Assembly: GCA_964631745.1 (NCBI GenBank)
Contig: CAZVWV010000007.1
Span: 1 to 52,126, forward strand
Direction: 5' to 3'
Length of the DNA: 52,126 nt
Source of the DNA: CAZVWV01 sp964631745
GTDB lineage: Bacteria > Bdellovibrionota_C > UBA2361 > JBGSMV01
Of this stretch, positions 42,897-51,869 are shown piece after piece (within the stretch, counting starts at the first letter, position 1; the number at the start of each line of letters is the position of its first letter). Under the pieces are notes generated by a model. The model was not told the origin of the DNA. It did not search any database and saw only the letters and a list, made by a program, of their open reading frames with translations. The position numbers were made by a program, and so were the translations under genes.

Positions 42897-45488
42897 CTAT
42901 CCGTGCCAGGCGGAAGTTCCCCCAGCACCGCGTTCATCGATAGCTTGCCGAAGCTCCGCGGCTTTCTCGTGGTTGGGTTGGAAGAGCAAAATCTTTCCAA
43001 CCTCATCGCGTGCTTCCTGCAACTTTCCTTGAGCAAAGCAGCAGCCAGCCAATGAGTATAGATAGTCCAGGTCTCCCGGATGCATCTCAAGATAGGCGCG
43101 TATGGCGTTTTCCACCTCTGCAAGTTTGCCAGTTTGGTAACCGATCTCAATTACTCCTAAAAGGGCACGGCTATTTTCGGGATTGGCCCGCACAGCGCGT
43201 GAGTAGCAATCCCAAGCGCGTTCGGCCTCGCCAAAATAATGATGACAGAGTCCTCGTCCAGCCAGGGCTACATCATAGTTGGGGCTAATACTGAGCGCCT
43301 GGTCAAACCACTCTCTAGCCTCCTGCCAGGCGTTACGGTTTGCGGCCATGGCGCCTTTGCCGCACATGGCTCTGGCTGATTTAGCATTTCCCGCCAATAC
43401 GGCTGTATAAATGGCGCTGGCTGCGTCCATTTCTCCAGTCAAGACGCTGGCCTCAGCAAAAAGCAGAGAGGCCATCTCGCGCTGATCGGCACGAATCCCA
43501 GGTCTATCTTTAATCTCGGCGCAGGCTGACTTTACCTCGTCATACTTTCGTTCATGCTTTAGATCCTCAAGCTCTGAGAGCCTGCGGTCCATGTAATCAA
43601 AGGTTGCAGGGCCTGCCGATGTGGTTGGGGCACTTTCGACCTTGATTGACGAACGCAGGTTCGAAAGACCTCCCGCGGCAGGGTTAGCGCCAAGCGCGTT
43701 TAGCCCTGCCGAGGAGGGTAAAGTGCCTCGCATTTCATGAATCAAATTCTTGAGTTGCCCAGCCCCAAGGTGCGCGGGGTTGTGCGCTAAGACCCTCTGA
43801 TTCAAAGCCTCTGACTCATCAATCCTTCCTAGTTTGTATAAGGCACCGGCATGACAAAATACCATCTCGATATCGGCGGGATTTTGGGCCACGTAGCTAC
43901 GCAGGAACTGCTCTAAGTCGTCAAATCGGTTCAGAACGTACGAACATTCGATTAACTGCATCAGCGTCAGTAGATTATCGGGAGAGATCTTGAGGCCCTT
44001 CACGAACAAGGGGTATGCCTCAACATGCTTCTTTTCCATTATGAGACACATTCCCATTCCTGCTAAGGCGCGTGGTTCGTTGGCATCGATCGCCAATGCT
44101 TTAGAGAACCAACTCTTGGCGCTGGACACATCGCTCTCAGCCAGGCACACCGCTCCCAGAGCTTTGCAAGCCCTGGCGGACCCTGGATTAAGGCCGATAG
44201 CTTGAGAGAGCAGCATTTTTGCTTTCTCTAAATCTTTCTCTTTGGCGGCAGCTTCGCCCTCTTCCAAGTATTTATCGAACTCTGCAGACGGATGCGAACT
44301 ATTAGTACTCGTCACGTTCGGTGCTGCGCCATTACCCCAAATATTCAAATTTGGAAGCTGCCAAGTAGGTGCGGAGAAGGCCTTGTTGGTGCTAACTGCT
44401 TTCTTCTTGACGATGTTCTCGTACGCACTAATCGTGGCCTGAACTGTCTTTTCCCAAGTAAAATTTGAAGCCTTTTGCTTTAGCTCGGCTCCCGCTTTCG
44501 AATGATACCCTGCCAACACGGCGTTCTTGATAGAACGCTCTGACGAAGGATCGCAATAGAGTATAGCCTCTCCCAAATAATCAGAAATCGTTCCATTTTC
44601 GGTAGCGACTACATTGCAGCCAAAGCTAGCAGCCTCAAGCGACACAAGCCCAGGCAGTTCATACCAACTCGCAAGCACATGTACTCTTGCACAAGCATAG
44701 GCGCTGGCTAACATCTCGGGCGCAAGCTTCTCCAATATAATCGTGCGCCCTTTGCGTTTAAAATTACGCAAAGCTTGTTCGTACTCCGGTTGATAGGTGA
44801 AACCACCGCCCGCGAATACTAGAGTTAGCTCGCTATCCTCGAGGGCTTTTGCCAACATGAGCTGATTTTTACGAGACTCTATGCGCCCTACACAGAAGAC
44901 AAAATCGGAGACCCCATATTTTTTCTGGAACAACTCGGGCCCTACCGCAGGCGCAATCTCGTGTCCAAAATGAATCTCTCGTACGTTGGTAAGGCCGGCG
45001 TAATCACCTCTCAAGACGGCACTTTCCTTTGCTCCGCTACTGAACAGCGCAGCCGCATTTCTTGCGGTCCAATTATTATCAAAAGATCCGCAGGCAGATA
45101 CCTGTTTGGAGGCCACAAGAGAGCTCTCCCAGGTGGCTTTATTTTGTCCGGAGTTAACATACCCGATCAAAGCCTCTGCGAATTTAATTGATTGATTATG
45201 AAATTTGGGGATATCTTCGTAGAGGGTCGTCACCACATAGGGGACCTTGGCGTTAAAGGCGCGCTCAGCCAACTGACGCGTAAGATCCGGTGTGGCAAAA
45301 TTGAAGAGATGCACTAAATCATAGGAGCGAGGATCTTCTCGGCCCTCGACGTCGACTTTCACGTCAAACCCTGCTCGCGTCAAGCCTTGCGAAATTCGTT
45401 CTACTAAGATTGTGTCACCACCGCGCAACGTAAAGGTTGTCGGTCTATTTTGTATTAGCACTTTCATGTTCGAGGCACCCAAAGACAT
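42897..45488 (-). CDS. GT4 glycosyltransferase fused to tetratricopeptide repeats
   Basis: Residues 1-370 form a GT4 enzyme (FTLRGGDTILVERISQGLTRAGFD, FVCRIESRKN-type donor domain as FCVGRIESRKNQLMLAKAL, LASWYELPGLVSLEAASFG). From about 405 there are two TPR blocks separated by a disordered Ser/Ala linker near 610: units such as AKMLLSQAIGLNPGSARAC, AKSWFSKALAIDANEPRAL and AREWFDQALSISPNYDVAL. TPRs probably bind the protein acceptor, as in O-linked flagellin glycosyltransferases; that is inferred. AGGAGG five nt before the ATG marks the start firmly. Confidence 0.83.
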   Translation of the reverse strand: MSLGASNMKVLIQNRPTTFTLRGGDTILVERISQGLTRAGFDVKVDVEGREDPRSYDLVHLFNFATPDLTRQLAERAFNAKVPYVVTTLYEDIPKFHNQSIKFAEALIGYVNSGQNKATWESSLVASKQVSACGSFDNNWTARNAAALFSSGAKESAVLRGDYAGLTNVREIHFGHEIAPAVGPELFQKKYGVSDFVFCVGRIESRKNQLMLAKALEDSELTLVFAGGGFTYQPEYEQALRNFKRKGRTIILEKLAPEMLASAYACARVHVLASWYELPGLVSLEAASFGCNVVATENGTISDYLGEAILYCDPSSERSIKNAVLAGYHSKAGAELKQKASNFTWEKTVQATISAYENIVKKKAVSTNKAFSAPTWQLPNLNIWGNGAAPNVTSTNSSHPSAEFDKYLEEGEAAAKEKDLEKAKMLLSQAIGLNPGSARACKALGAVCLAESDVSSAKSWFSKALAIDANEPRALAGMGMCLIMEKKHVEAYPLFVKGLKISPDNLLTLMQLIECSYVLNRFDDLEQFLRSYVAQNPADIEMVFCHAGALYKLGRIDESEALNQRVLAHNPAHLGAGQLKNLIHEMRGTLPSSAGLNALGANPAAGGLSNLRSSIKVESAPTTSAGPATFDYMDRRLSELEDLKHERKYDEVKSACAEIKDRPGIRADQREMASLLFAEASVLTGEMDAASAIYTAVLAGNAKSARAMCGKGAMAANRNAWQEAREWFDQALSISPNYDVALAGRGLCHHYFGEAERAWDCYSRAVRANPENSRALLGVIEIGYQTGKLAEVENAIRAYLEMHPGDLDYLYSLAGCCFAQGKLQEARDEVGKILLFQPNHEKAAELRQAIDERGAGGTSAWHG

Positions 45489-45521
45489 ACTTTCCTCCTA
45501 ATGCGGCTTAAGGCTCAGGCA

Positions 45522-45539
45522 CTGTCAGTCCACTGACAG
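45522..45539. promoter_or_regulatory. Perfect palindrome upstream of the GT-TPR gene
   Basis: CTGTCAGT-CC-ACTGACAG, an 8-bp perfect inverted repeat, lies about 33 bp before the GT-TPR start in the 209-bp gap after the 196-residue protein. There is no U tract, so an operator or processing hairpin is more likely than a terminator. Confidence 0.4.
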
Positions 45540-45697
45540 CAAACAAGCGCTTAGCACTCTCCAGAAGTCATAAATGCAAGTGGCTTGCCAACCACAGCTT
45601 GCGTAACTATCTGATTTTTTGATGCAATTTGCAGGGAATCTGATGGCAGAAAGTTCGTGAGTGTCAATTTTCTGACCGGGTATAAATTTGAGTGGAA

Positions 45698-46288
45698 TTA
45701 GTTCTGGACGCGAAATTTTCTGCAGAAATCTTCCATGCAATCAAGCTTGGGTTCGAGCTCCTTTTCGATGCATTCCCCCAAAGCCCACCAACTCTGATAT
45801 AGTTGTTGTTGGCAGATCTTCTTACAGACTTCAGAGATTTCCCTTACCTGAGCCGTGATATCGTATTGCGGTCGCTCCTCGGCTGTAACCAGCTCCATCA
45901 ATGTGCCGTACCATTCGAAGAATGCCTGTAAAGTGTTAACGGCTCTTACCAACTTCTTGTTGCCATCAATCATCACGCCCTGTTGGAAGCTTTTACGAGC
46001 GTCGCGGAATTCAAAATAGCAGGCCTTCATTACATCTGAGGCCTGGCCAAGTCGATCGGAAACAAAATCGGCTGGGCGGCCTGTCTCCACCTCAACGATC
46101 GCAGTTTCAAAACGAGCAAGATTAGCTGTCCAATCCCCCTCTTCAAATTCTCGGCCATCAATGCGAATGGCCGTAATCATGTGGGCTGGATCGATATTAC
46201 TTTTGATTAATTCGACCAGATCCGACATACGTGGCAAACCATCGCTCTTAATCTGCGCATCTTCTCCGTTAATTCTCACTCCGATCAT
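45698..46288 (-). CDS. Unknown protein of the flagellar glycan cluster
   Basis: 196 residues, soluble. The N-terminal 75 residues look like a small beta-grasp fold (MIGVRINGEDAQIK, ITAIRIDGREFEEGDW, FETAIVEVETG); the rest is helical (ACYFEFRDARKSFQQGV, LQAFFEWYGTLMELV) and may form a bundle. No family was recognised. ATG 46288 follows AGGG and avoids overlap with the GT9 gene; the frame reaches a GTG at 46315. Position between glycosyltransferase genes and near fliS suggests a flagellin-related or structural adaptor role. Confidence 0.65.
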   Translation of the reverse strand: MIGVRINGEDAQIKSDGLPRMSDLVELIKSNIDPAHMITAIRIDGREFEEGDWTANLARFETAIVEVETGRPADFVSDRLGQASDVMKACYFEFRDARKSFQQGVMIDGNKKLVRAVNTLQAFFEWYGTLMELVTAEERPQYDITAQVREISEVCKKICQQQLYQSWWALGECIEKELEPKLDCMEDFCRKFRVQN

Positions 46289-46298
46289 ATCGACATCC

Positions 46299-47945
46299 CT
46301 AATAATAATAAGCACTTAGCTTATGGGCTCGCGTCCCGAGGTCTTTATATACCCCTAGCATTTGAGATGCTAATCCCAACGCATCCGCTCCAGAAATATT
46401 TTCCTTCCCAAACACGAACATTCTGGTTAGAGGTCCTAGGTGGGGGTAGTGAAATCCCATCTGTTCAATCTCTCGATCCAAGCCGCTGAGCTGGTCATTC
46501 ACCTGCCCCAAGAGCTTCGGTGAGGAATTAACGTCCTTTACCAGAGATACTAACTGAGTAATGTGCCGGGCTCCCTGTTCCGCTGCCTGGATCACCTGCG
46601 TAAGTCCCTCAAGCTCTGTCGGTACAACCACAAGGCTCTGCTTCGCATGTGAGATACTTTGCACGTCTTGCGGGAAACCGCCTAAGTCATCGAGCCAAAG
46701 CTTTCGATACGCCTGGCGATATCTTCGCAGAGGATCAGCCACGTTACTGCTAATGGCCTGCATATCGTAGAATCCGAACTGATCGAACTGGGTGCGATAC
46801 ACGATGATTTTTGATGGGTCAAACCATTCGGTAGGAAGCGCGCGGATATCCCCCTGGCAGCGTTGCGCGGCGATCCTTGCCAAGACTTCCGGATCGATGT
46901 GCTGATGACAATCGGGTCTGGCGCACGGTTTATTAGGATTGCAAGGCCCACATCCAATTACAGGCTGAAGCACGATGTTACCTTCACTGTAGGGGCCGGT
47001 CTCAAAACCAAACGCAGATGCTAAGAAGACTGCCACCACGGGAGTGGCAACCGCCACGCTTATATGCATGGTGCCGGTATCCCCGGTGACACAAACCTGG
47101 CAGCGTTTTAGTAAAGCAGCGAGTTGTGGAATATTAGTTTTGCCTGCAGCCACAAGAACGTTAGGAGAGTTACAGCCCTTAACGATCGGATCTATGATGG
47201 GCATTTCCTTCTGTGTTCCCGTTAACACCACCCGGCATCCGTAATTATTTACTAAACAATTTATAAAGCTGATAAAATTCTGCGGTGACCATTGACGCTT
47301 GCCCTGACTTGCTCCGGCTTGCACTGCCACTAGTGGACCCTGATTGGTAAACCCGGCCTCGGCCAACATCTGATCAACATAGACCAAATCGGATTCCGGA
47401 GGGGTAAGAACCAGCTTATGCGGATGTTGTTCTACATCGGCGGAGCATCGAAAAACGTCTACTAAATTGAGCGAGTTATACTGGCGATTTTGATGGAATA
47501 CCGACGAAGCGAAGAGGCGTGCCCACTCGGATTCAATTACGCGAAATCCTTCATCGTCGGAGCTCCAGCCGCCATTGCGCTTAATACCAAGAAGGTTTAA
47601 AAGCATGGCGGTGTAAGGCGATGAGGACATATTCAAGCAATAGTCGTATTTCTTACTTCGTAAGTCAGTTACGAACTGATCTACATATTCATAGGCATCT
47701 AGGATGCCTTCGCCTTCACGTGCAAGCGCACGCACGGTCATGCCCAGATCTACGCTAACGACCTCATCTATCCCAGGAATAATTTTACATACACCTTCAA
47801 ATTGTTTCTCAACCACGACCGAGACCTTGCAATCTGGATTCTCCATGCGCATACCAGCGATGGTGGGTGTGGCCTGCAACATATCCCCGAGCCTGGTGAT
47901 ATTCACAAGCAGTACGTTTGTTTTATGGGCGTGTCTGCGTTTCAT
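46299..47945 (-). CDS. GT9 (heptosyltransferase-like) glycosyltransferase with C-terminal extension
   Basis: GT9 motifs: VLLVNITRLGDMLQATPTI at the N-terminus, VAVQAGASQGKRQWSPQNF, VLTGTQKEMP, CVTGDTGTMHISVAVATPVVA and a CGPCNPNKPCARPDC cysteine cluster, which occurs in many GT9 flagellar-locus proteins. The last 160 residues are helical (DREIEQMGFHYPHLGPL, GLASQMLGVYKDL). It would add a heptose-like or other sugar. ATGA overlap (4 nt) couples it to the preceding methyltransferase-CgeB gene. Confidence 0.82.
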   Translation of the reverse strand: MKRRHAHKTNVLLVNITRLGDMLQATPTIAGMRMENPDCKVSVVVEKQFEGVCKIIPGIDEVVSVDLGMTVRALAREGEGILDAYEYVDQFVTDLRSKKYDYCLNMSSSPYTAMLLNLLGIKRNGGWSSDDEGFRVIESEWARLFASSVFHQNRQYNSLNLVDVFRCSADVEQHPHKLVLTPPESDLVYVDQMLAEAGFTNQGPLVAVQAGASQGKRQWSPQNFISFINCLVNNYGCRVVLTGTQKEMPIIDPIVKGCNSPNVLVAAGKTNIPQLAALLKRCQVCVTGDTGTMHISVAVATPVVAVFLASAFGFETGPYSEGNIVLQPVIGCGPCNPNKPCARPDCHQHIDPEVLARIAAQRCQGDIRALPTEWFDPSKIIVYRTQFDQFGFYDMQAISSNVADPLRRYRQAYRKLWLDDLGGFPQDVQSISHAKQSLVVVPTELEGLTQVIQAAEQGARHITQLVSLVKDVNSSPKLLGQVNDQLSGLDREIEQMGFHYPHLGPLTRMFVFGKENISGADALGLASQMLGVYKDLGTRAHKLSAYYY

Positions 47946-50722
47946 CTCTTGCCCCCAGCCTCTTCAACCGTCATGCGAATGATTTGTCGGCGCACATGGT
48001 GCAGGAACAGCAACTTCTGTTCGGTCTCGGTAAGTTTCCCCTGACCGGCCACCACATCCGATACCAATCCATCTAGGGTTGGCTCTTCGCCGCGCTCAAA
48101 GGCAGCCTTACAGCGCCTATGCAGCTCTTCGTAACTCTCACTGCGTTTGAGCATTTTGCCCCATGGTAAGTTATCAAGCCGACGCTTAATCTCTTCAAAT
48201 TTACTGCTGTAAATAATGGCTAGCATCTGCTTGATACGTTGGGCGTAGGTATGATCTTTTAGGGCACGCGCGCGGCCAGCGGCGGCTATTTTTGCGCGCG
48301 CTTCTGGGCGGTCACTGTAATAGGCGATCTTCTCCTTCATATCGGCAATCGAGTGGAATGTCACTAGTTCCTTGCCCGATTCGAATAGCTCAGGAAGTAG
48401 TGTACGCTCATCCACTAATTGGAAGGCTCCTACGGAGGCAAGCTCAAAAGTTCGTGGGTTTACAAAGTCACCGTACGGATCAACGCCATCTCGCTCGGTG
48501 GAAGAGTGAAGATTCAAATTTATATCTGTGGCGCTAAAGATCTTGATATATTCATTGGGAGTAAGCCGCCTGCCGCGCTCCTGCACCAGCGTGTCAAAGG
48601 GTCGGCATTCGGGCCACTCCGTGCCCCAGATCTTGAAGGGCATACTGGCAAGACTTGCAAAACTTTGTTGTCTATTGTGGTAGCCCGCGCCAACAAATGA
48701 GATCGGCGAGCCCCAACGTTCGCGCTCCGCACCCGAAATTGTTTGAGGGGCATGCAACAGCGGATCACATGCACAGGGCAGGTAGTGAACTTCCCCAGCT
48801 CCGGCGGCCTTCAGGGCTGAGATAGCCGGCTCTTTTTGAATGGTAAAGATGAAATCAAAGTACTGCGCGATCTCTTTCCAATAAGTGAATCGCAGATAGT
48901 CTTCTACGAACCACAGCACCGTAATGACCCCACGACTTTTAAATTCTTTGAGGGCCCGGATCGAGAGAGGCGCTTGCGCCATACAGAGAAGAATATCCAC
49001 GGGCTTTTCAGAGGCGGAATCCAATATGACCTGCGAGAGCATCTCCACGTACTGTCCCTGTACATTTACTTGACGCATCTTGTCGAAGATAAAATGATCA
49101 AAGTTCTGGTAGCCTGACAAAAATCCGCTCATATCCCAGAGGCGATGGCGTTGATTCATGTCCATCAGGGCTTTTGTGCAATATGCCCCAATCGGGAGAG
49201 TGCCGCCTTGCATGGGCCCCAGCACGGCGATCTTGGGGCGCAGAACGTTGACCCCTCGCTTTCCATAAAAGGCCGAACGGGTCTGCGAGCAGTGTTGCGC
49301 AAAGCTAGCCTGGGTTTGGGGACGTACCAATAGCTCGGAGGTTTCACGGAAGTTTAAGTTTGAAAGCTCAGTGCCTACATGCAGATCTACTACTTGATTA
49401 AATACAGCTCGAAGATCGCGCTGAGATAATGCTGCATTAAAGACATCCCAGCTTGGTTCAATCACGGAGATCTCTTTGCTTGTGGCCGCAAGCAAGCACT
49501 CGATATGGTACCCGGCTCCGAGTCCGTATACCGTGATACCCGAGGCGTCAGAGATGCGGGTTTCCTGCACGGTGCGCTTGCTCCAAGCCTCCGCGGCGCT
49601 GCGCGGTTTTGTGGGATGGTCTAAGCAGTTGCCTTCGAGAAACAGAACTGGACCTTCCTCGGTGCTGCGCACTTCGATATCGCTGCTTGATGGCAATATG
49701 GTTTCGCGAGTCGCGAATAAATTTGGGAAACGCGTTCTTAGCACTTCGAGGTTTTGGTCCAAAATCGAGGAGTGCCCTGGGGCCGGTAACGGCGCCCGCT
49801 CGATCAACGCGGTAATGCGCGTCAAAATATCGCTAATATCGATTGTGGTTACGCGGCAGTGATTCTCTACATATTCCAAAGTTTCGCGTGCGTGCAGGAT
49901 CTCCCCGCGCTTGGCGAGCTCTTCTGCGTATCGTAGAGCCATCCACCCTTCCAGCTCGGAATCGGCCACTGAGTTAGACGAGCCCTGCTTCTCGCCGCCG
50001 GGTAGAAGTAAACTGGCTACGGTATCGGAAACGACAGTAGTGGCGCTCGCTCTTTTTTTTAGAGATACGATGCAAGCTTCAATCCCGAGCTCCTCAAAGG
50101 AGACCTGAAATGGGAGCTTTAGTTCCTCGGTCCATTGCACTTCAAAGCCCGCCTCGGTCACGGCCTTTTCAAAGTTTTGGCGCTTATAGCAGCGCAAATG
50201 CAAGGTGTCGCTGCTTGAGAGCTGTTGCTCGTTACCGAAATAAAGCTGCACCCGAGCGATCCCTTCAGGCTTAAGAACGCGCTGCATTTCGCACAGGTAA
50301 TTGGCGGTAACTTCTGCAGGGATGCTCGTTAACGCTGCGAAACTGTAAACGAAATCATAGCTTTGATTGGGCAGCTCGCGCAGATCGACACCGTTGCCTA
50401 AACAGAGCTTGAGATTTTCTCGTCCGCTTAGATATTCTTTTGCTTTTTCAAGTGCCTTAGCGGAGACGTCTAGTCCGGTGACTTCTCCGAAGATTTGAGT
50501 GGCGGCTCTGAGAAGCCTTCCAACTCCGCATCCGATCTCCAAGACGCCCTTGCGCTGTGGATCAGGGATATCTTTAGAGATAATGGCAAAGTCACGCTCG
50601 CCGCTCTCCCACATGCTTTGGTCGTCAGCGTAGCCATCGCTCATCCAAAAGCGGTGGTCATGCGAAATTCTGCGATCCCAATCGGCTCGCATCAGATTTG
50701 AAATCTTGGTGAAGTCCTTCAT
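47942..50722 (-). CDS. Methyltransferase-CgeB glycosyltransferase fusion protein
   Basis: About 927 residues in at least three parts. Residues 30-220 form a class I SAM methyltransferase (VLEIGCGVGRLLRAA, GLDVSAKALEKAKEYL, YDFVYSFAALTSIP). The middle (about 270-510) has a Rossmann-like stretch (ITVYGLGAGYHIECLLAAT, ISVIEPSWDVFNAAL). From about 520 it is CgeB-like (IAVLGPMQGGTLPIGAYC, VLWFVEDYLRFTYWKEI, ISFVGAGYHNRQ, FVNPRTFELASVGAFQLVDE). It probably builds and methylates a flagellin glycan. ATG 50722 is chosen; GTG 50728 is also in frame. Confidence 0.8.
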   Translation of the reverse strand: MKDFTKISNLMRADWDRRISHDHRFWMSDGYADDQSMWESGERDFAIISKDIPDPQRKGVLEIGCGVGRLLRAATQIFGEVTGLDVSAKALEKAKEYLSGRENLKLCLGNGVDLRELPNQSYDFVYSFAALTSIPAEVTANYLCEMQRVLKPEGIARVQLYFGNEQQLSSSDTLHLRCYKRQNFEKAVTEAGFEVQWTEELKLPFQVSFEELGIEACIVSLKKRASATTVVSDTVASLLLPGGEKQGSSNSVADSELEGWMALRYAEELAKRGEILHARETLEYVENHCRVTTIDISDILTRITALIERAPLPAPGHSSILDQNLEVLRTRFPNLFATRETILPSSSDIEVRSTEEGPVLFLEGNCLDHPTKPRSAAEAWSKRTVQETRISDASGITVYGLGAGYHIECLLAATSKEISVIEPSWDVFNAALSQRDLRAVFNQVVDLHVGTELSNLNFRETSELLVRPQTQASFAQHCSQTRSAFYGKRGVNVLRPKIAVLGPMQGGTLPIGAYCTKALMDMNQRHRLWDMSGFLSGYQNFDHFIFDKMRQVNVQGQYVEMLSQVILDSASEKPVDILLCMAQAPLSIRALKEFKSRGVITVLWFVEDYLRFTYWKEIAQYFDFIFTIQKEPAISALKAAGAGEVHYLPCACDPLLHAPQTISGAERERWGSPISFVGAGYHNRQQSFASLASMPFKIWGTEWPECRPFDTLVQERGRRLTPNEYIKIFSATDINLNLHSSTERDGVDPYGDFVNPRTFELASVGAFQLVDERTLLPELFESGKELVTFHSIADMKEKIAYYSDRPEARAKIAAAGRARALKDHTYAQRIKQMLAIIYSSKFEEIKRRLDNLPWGKMLKRSESYEELHRRCKAAFERGEEPTLDGLVSDVVAGQGKLTETEQKLLFLHHVRRQIIRMTVEEAGGKR

Positions 50723-50848
50723 AAACACTTAACGCCGTGATTACATAGAGAAAGAGGACAGAGAAAGGCGCTAATTGATATGATGCCCAGTTTAGACGAT
50801 TCGACGCGTGGATCCGCAAGCGGTACGTAACTACCTATAAGCACTAGG

Positions 50849-50877
50849 ATTATAGTGAATGCCGGTTATGCAGTTCG
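50849..50877 (-). promoter_or_regulatory. Weak candidate promoter for the glycan genes
   Basis: A perfect TATAAT (minus strand, 50854-50849) lies in the 166-bp gap between fliS and the fusion gene, with a poor -35 hexamer (CGAACT) at 17-bp spacing. The glycan genes may instead be read through from fliS. Confidence 0.3.
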
Positions 50878-50888
50878 GGCCTTGGAAG

Positions 50889-51341
50889 TTACAAGGATAT
50901 CTGGACGCGCCGCACGGCTTCACCGACCTCTTCGGTCTTCTCTGGCGTTTGCGGGTTATCGCGGTACTTCTCACCTTCAATGATCTCTTTGTAGGCCGAA
51001 TAAATAGTTTCGATTAGGCCGATCACACGTGTAATACGTTTCCCGTCACGATGTAGATTGGCTTCGGTGAGATAAAAGAGCATGAAATCGTAAAGGCGAT
51101 CTAGGTCTCTTGCGATCTTTCCACCCTTTTCAAAATCAAGGGTGTTCATGAGCTCGGCTACGATAGCTTGGCCTTTTGATAGGTATTTGCAGAATTTAGT
51201 GATGTCCCCGGTTTCTAAACCAGAGCGCGCCTGCTTTAGAAATTTGATAGCCCCTTCATACATCATAAGGAGCAAGCGACCGCGATCAGTCGTGGTTATC
51301 TGTACACTTTGATATGTCGCATGGGCGTTTTTTCCGTACAT
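50889..51341 (-). CDS. fliS: Flagellar secretion chaperone FliS
   Basis: 150 residues, the normal size. FliS features: ATYQSVQITTTDRGRLLLMMYEGAIKFLKQA, quoted here in parts as YQSVQITTTDRGRLL and MMYEGAIKFLKQA; then KGQAIVAELMNTLDFEKGG and LYDFMLFYLTEAN. It binds the flagellin C-terminus and prevents premature polymerisation. ATG 51341 has GGAGCG five nt upstream; the frame continues to 51398 but the extra residues are not family sequence. No flagellin or fliD lies in the window. Confidence 0.94.
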   Translation of the reverse strand: MYGKNAHATYQSVQITTTDRGRLLLMMYEGAIKFLKQARSGLETGDITKFCKYLSKGQAIVAELMNTLDFEKGGKIARDLDRLYDFMLFYLTEANLHRDGKRITRVIGLIETIYSAYKEIIEGEKYRDNPQTPEKTEEVGEAVRRVQISL

Positions 51342-51659
51342 TGCGCTCCTTTCTCCAAAACAACTCAAAGACTGGCTGCAAGCTTCTTGCGTCACCAAAG
51401 TGCGTAAAGAGGTTACTTACCAGTCTCGTTACGAACGCGAGTACGTGAGACAATGCTCACCTACCTCTCAGATTGAGGTATCGGCGCTTGTGCTTGGCAC
51501 CTAAAGCGGTATTTCAGACGGTGTAGCGGAAAAAAATGACGGCCGAGCGTCAAGCGTAGGGCTGGCAGGTCAAGTGTCAAAAGGCGTGTTAAATTAAACA
51601 GTTAGACTACATCTGGGGTATCAGGCATAAGAGTTTCGGACGTCACTTCGGAGCATCTC
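51342..51659. other. Leader region upstream of fliS
   Basis: Probable promoter region of fliS on the minus strand. A TACCTC-7 nt-GAGGTA hairpin lies at 51462-51480. I could not find a convincing sigma-54 (TGGCAC-N5-TTGC) or FliA-type promoter in it. Confidence 0.4.
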
Positions 51660-51869
51660 ATGGTCCCGGGTCCCGCGGTGTTTGAGAAGGATTTGCAAGT
51701 AAGTTCTTTTGGCAATTTCGTCGGTGATTTTATTGAATCTACTCCTAATAAGATAAGGGGGGTACAGCTAGCTCAACGAAGGGCGCGGCAGCAAAATATT
51801 ACGATGCTATCGCCCCACACAACATCATCTGCAGGAGCGTGGACGCCGCCAATACCGAGGGCCCCCTAG
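51660..51869 (+). CDS. Possible small protein, 69 residues
   Basis: Not recognised. ATG 51660 has GGAG six nt upstream, the main argument for its reality. The protein begins MVPGPAVFEKDLQVSSFGNF, has a basic centre (RGVQLAQRRARQQN) and a Pro/Ser-rich end with no signal peptide or membrane helix. It diverges from fliS. The C-rich sequence from 51870 to the window end shows no gene that I can support. Confidence 0.3.
   Translation: MVPGPAVFEKDLQVSSFGNFVGDFIESTPNKIRGVQLAQRRARQQNITMLSPHTTSSAGAWTPPIPRAP

Noticed and set aside
45525..45740. 71-residue minus-strand frame before the GT-TPR gene
   Set aside because: It overlaps the preceding gene's end and a palindrome and has no protein-like features.
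51520..51600. Possible sigma-54 promoter near fliS
   Set aside because: TGGCAG and TGGCAC-like strings are present but lack the TTGC half at the fixed spacing.
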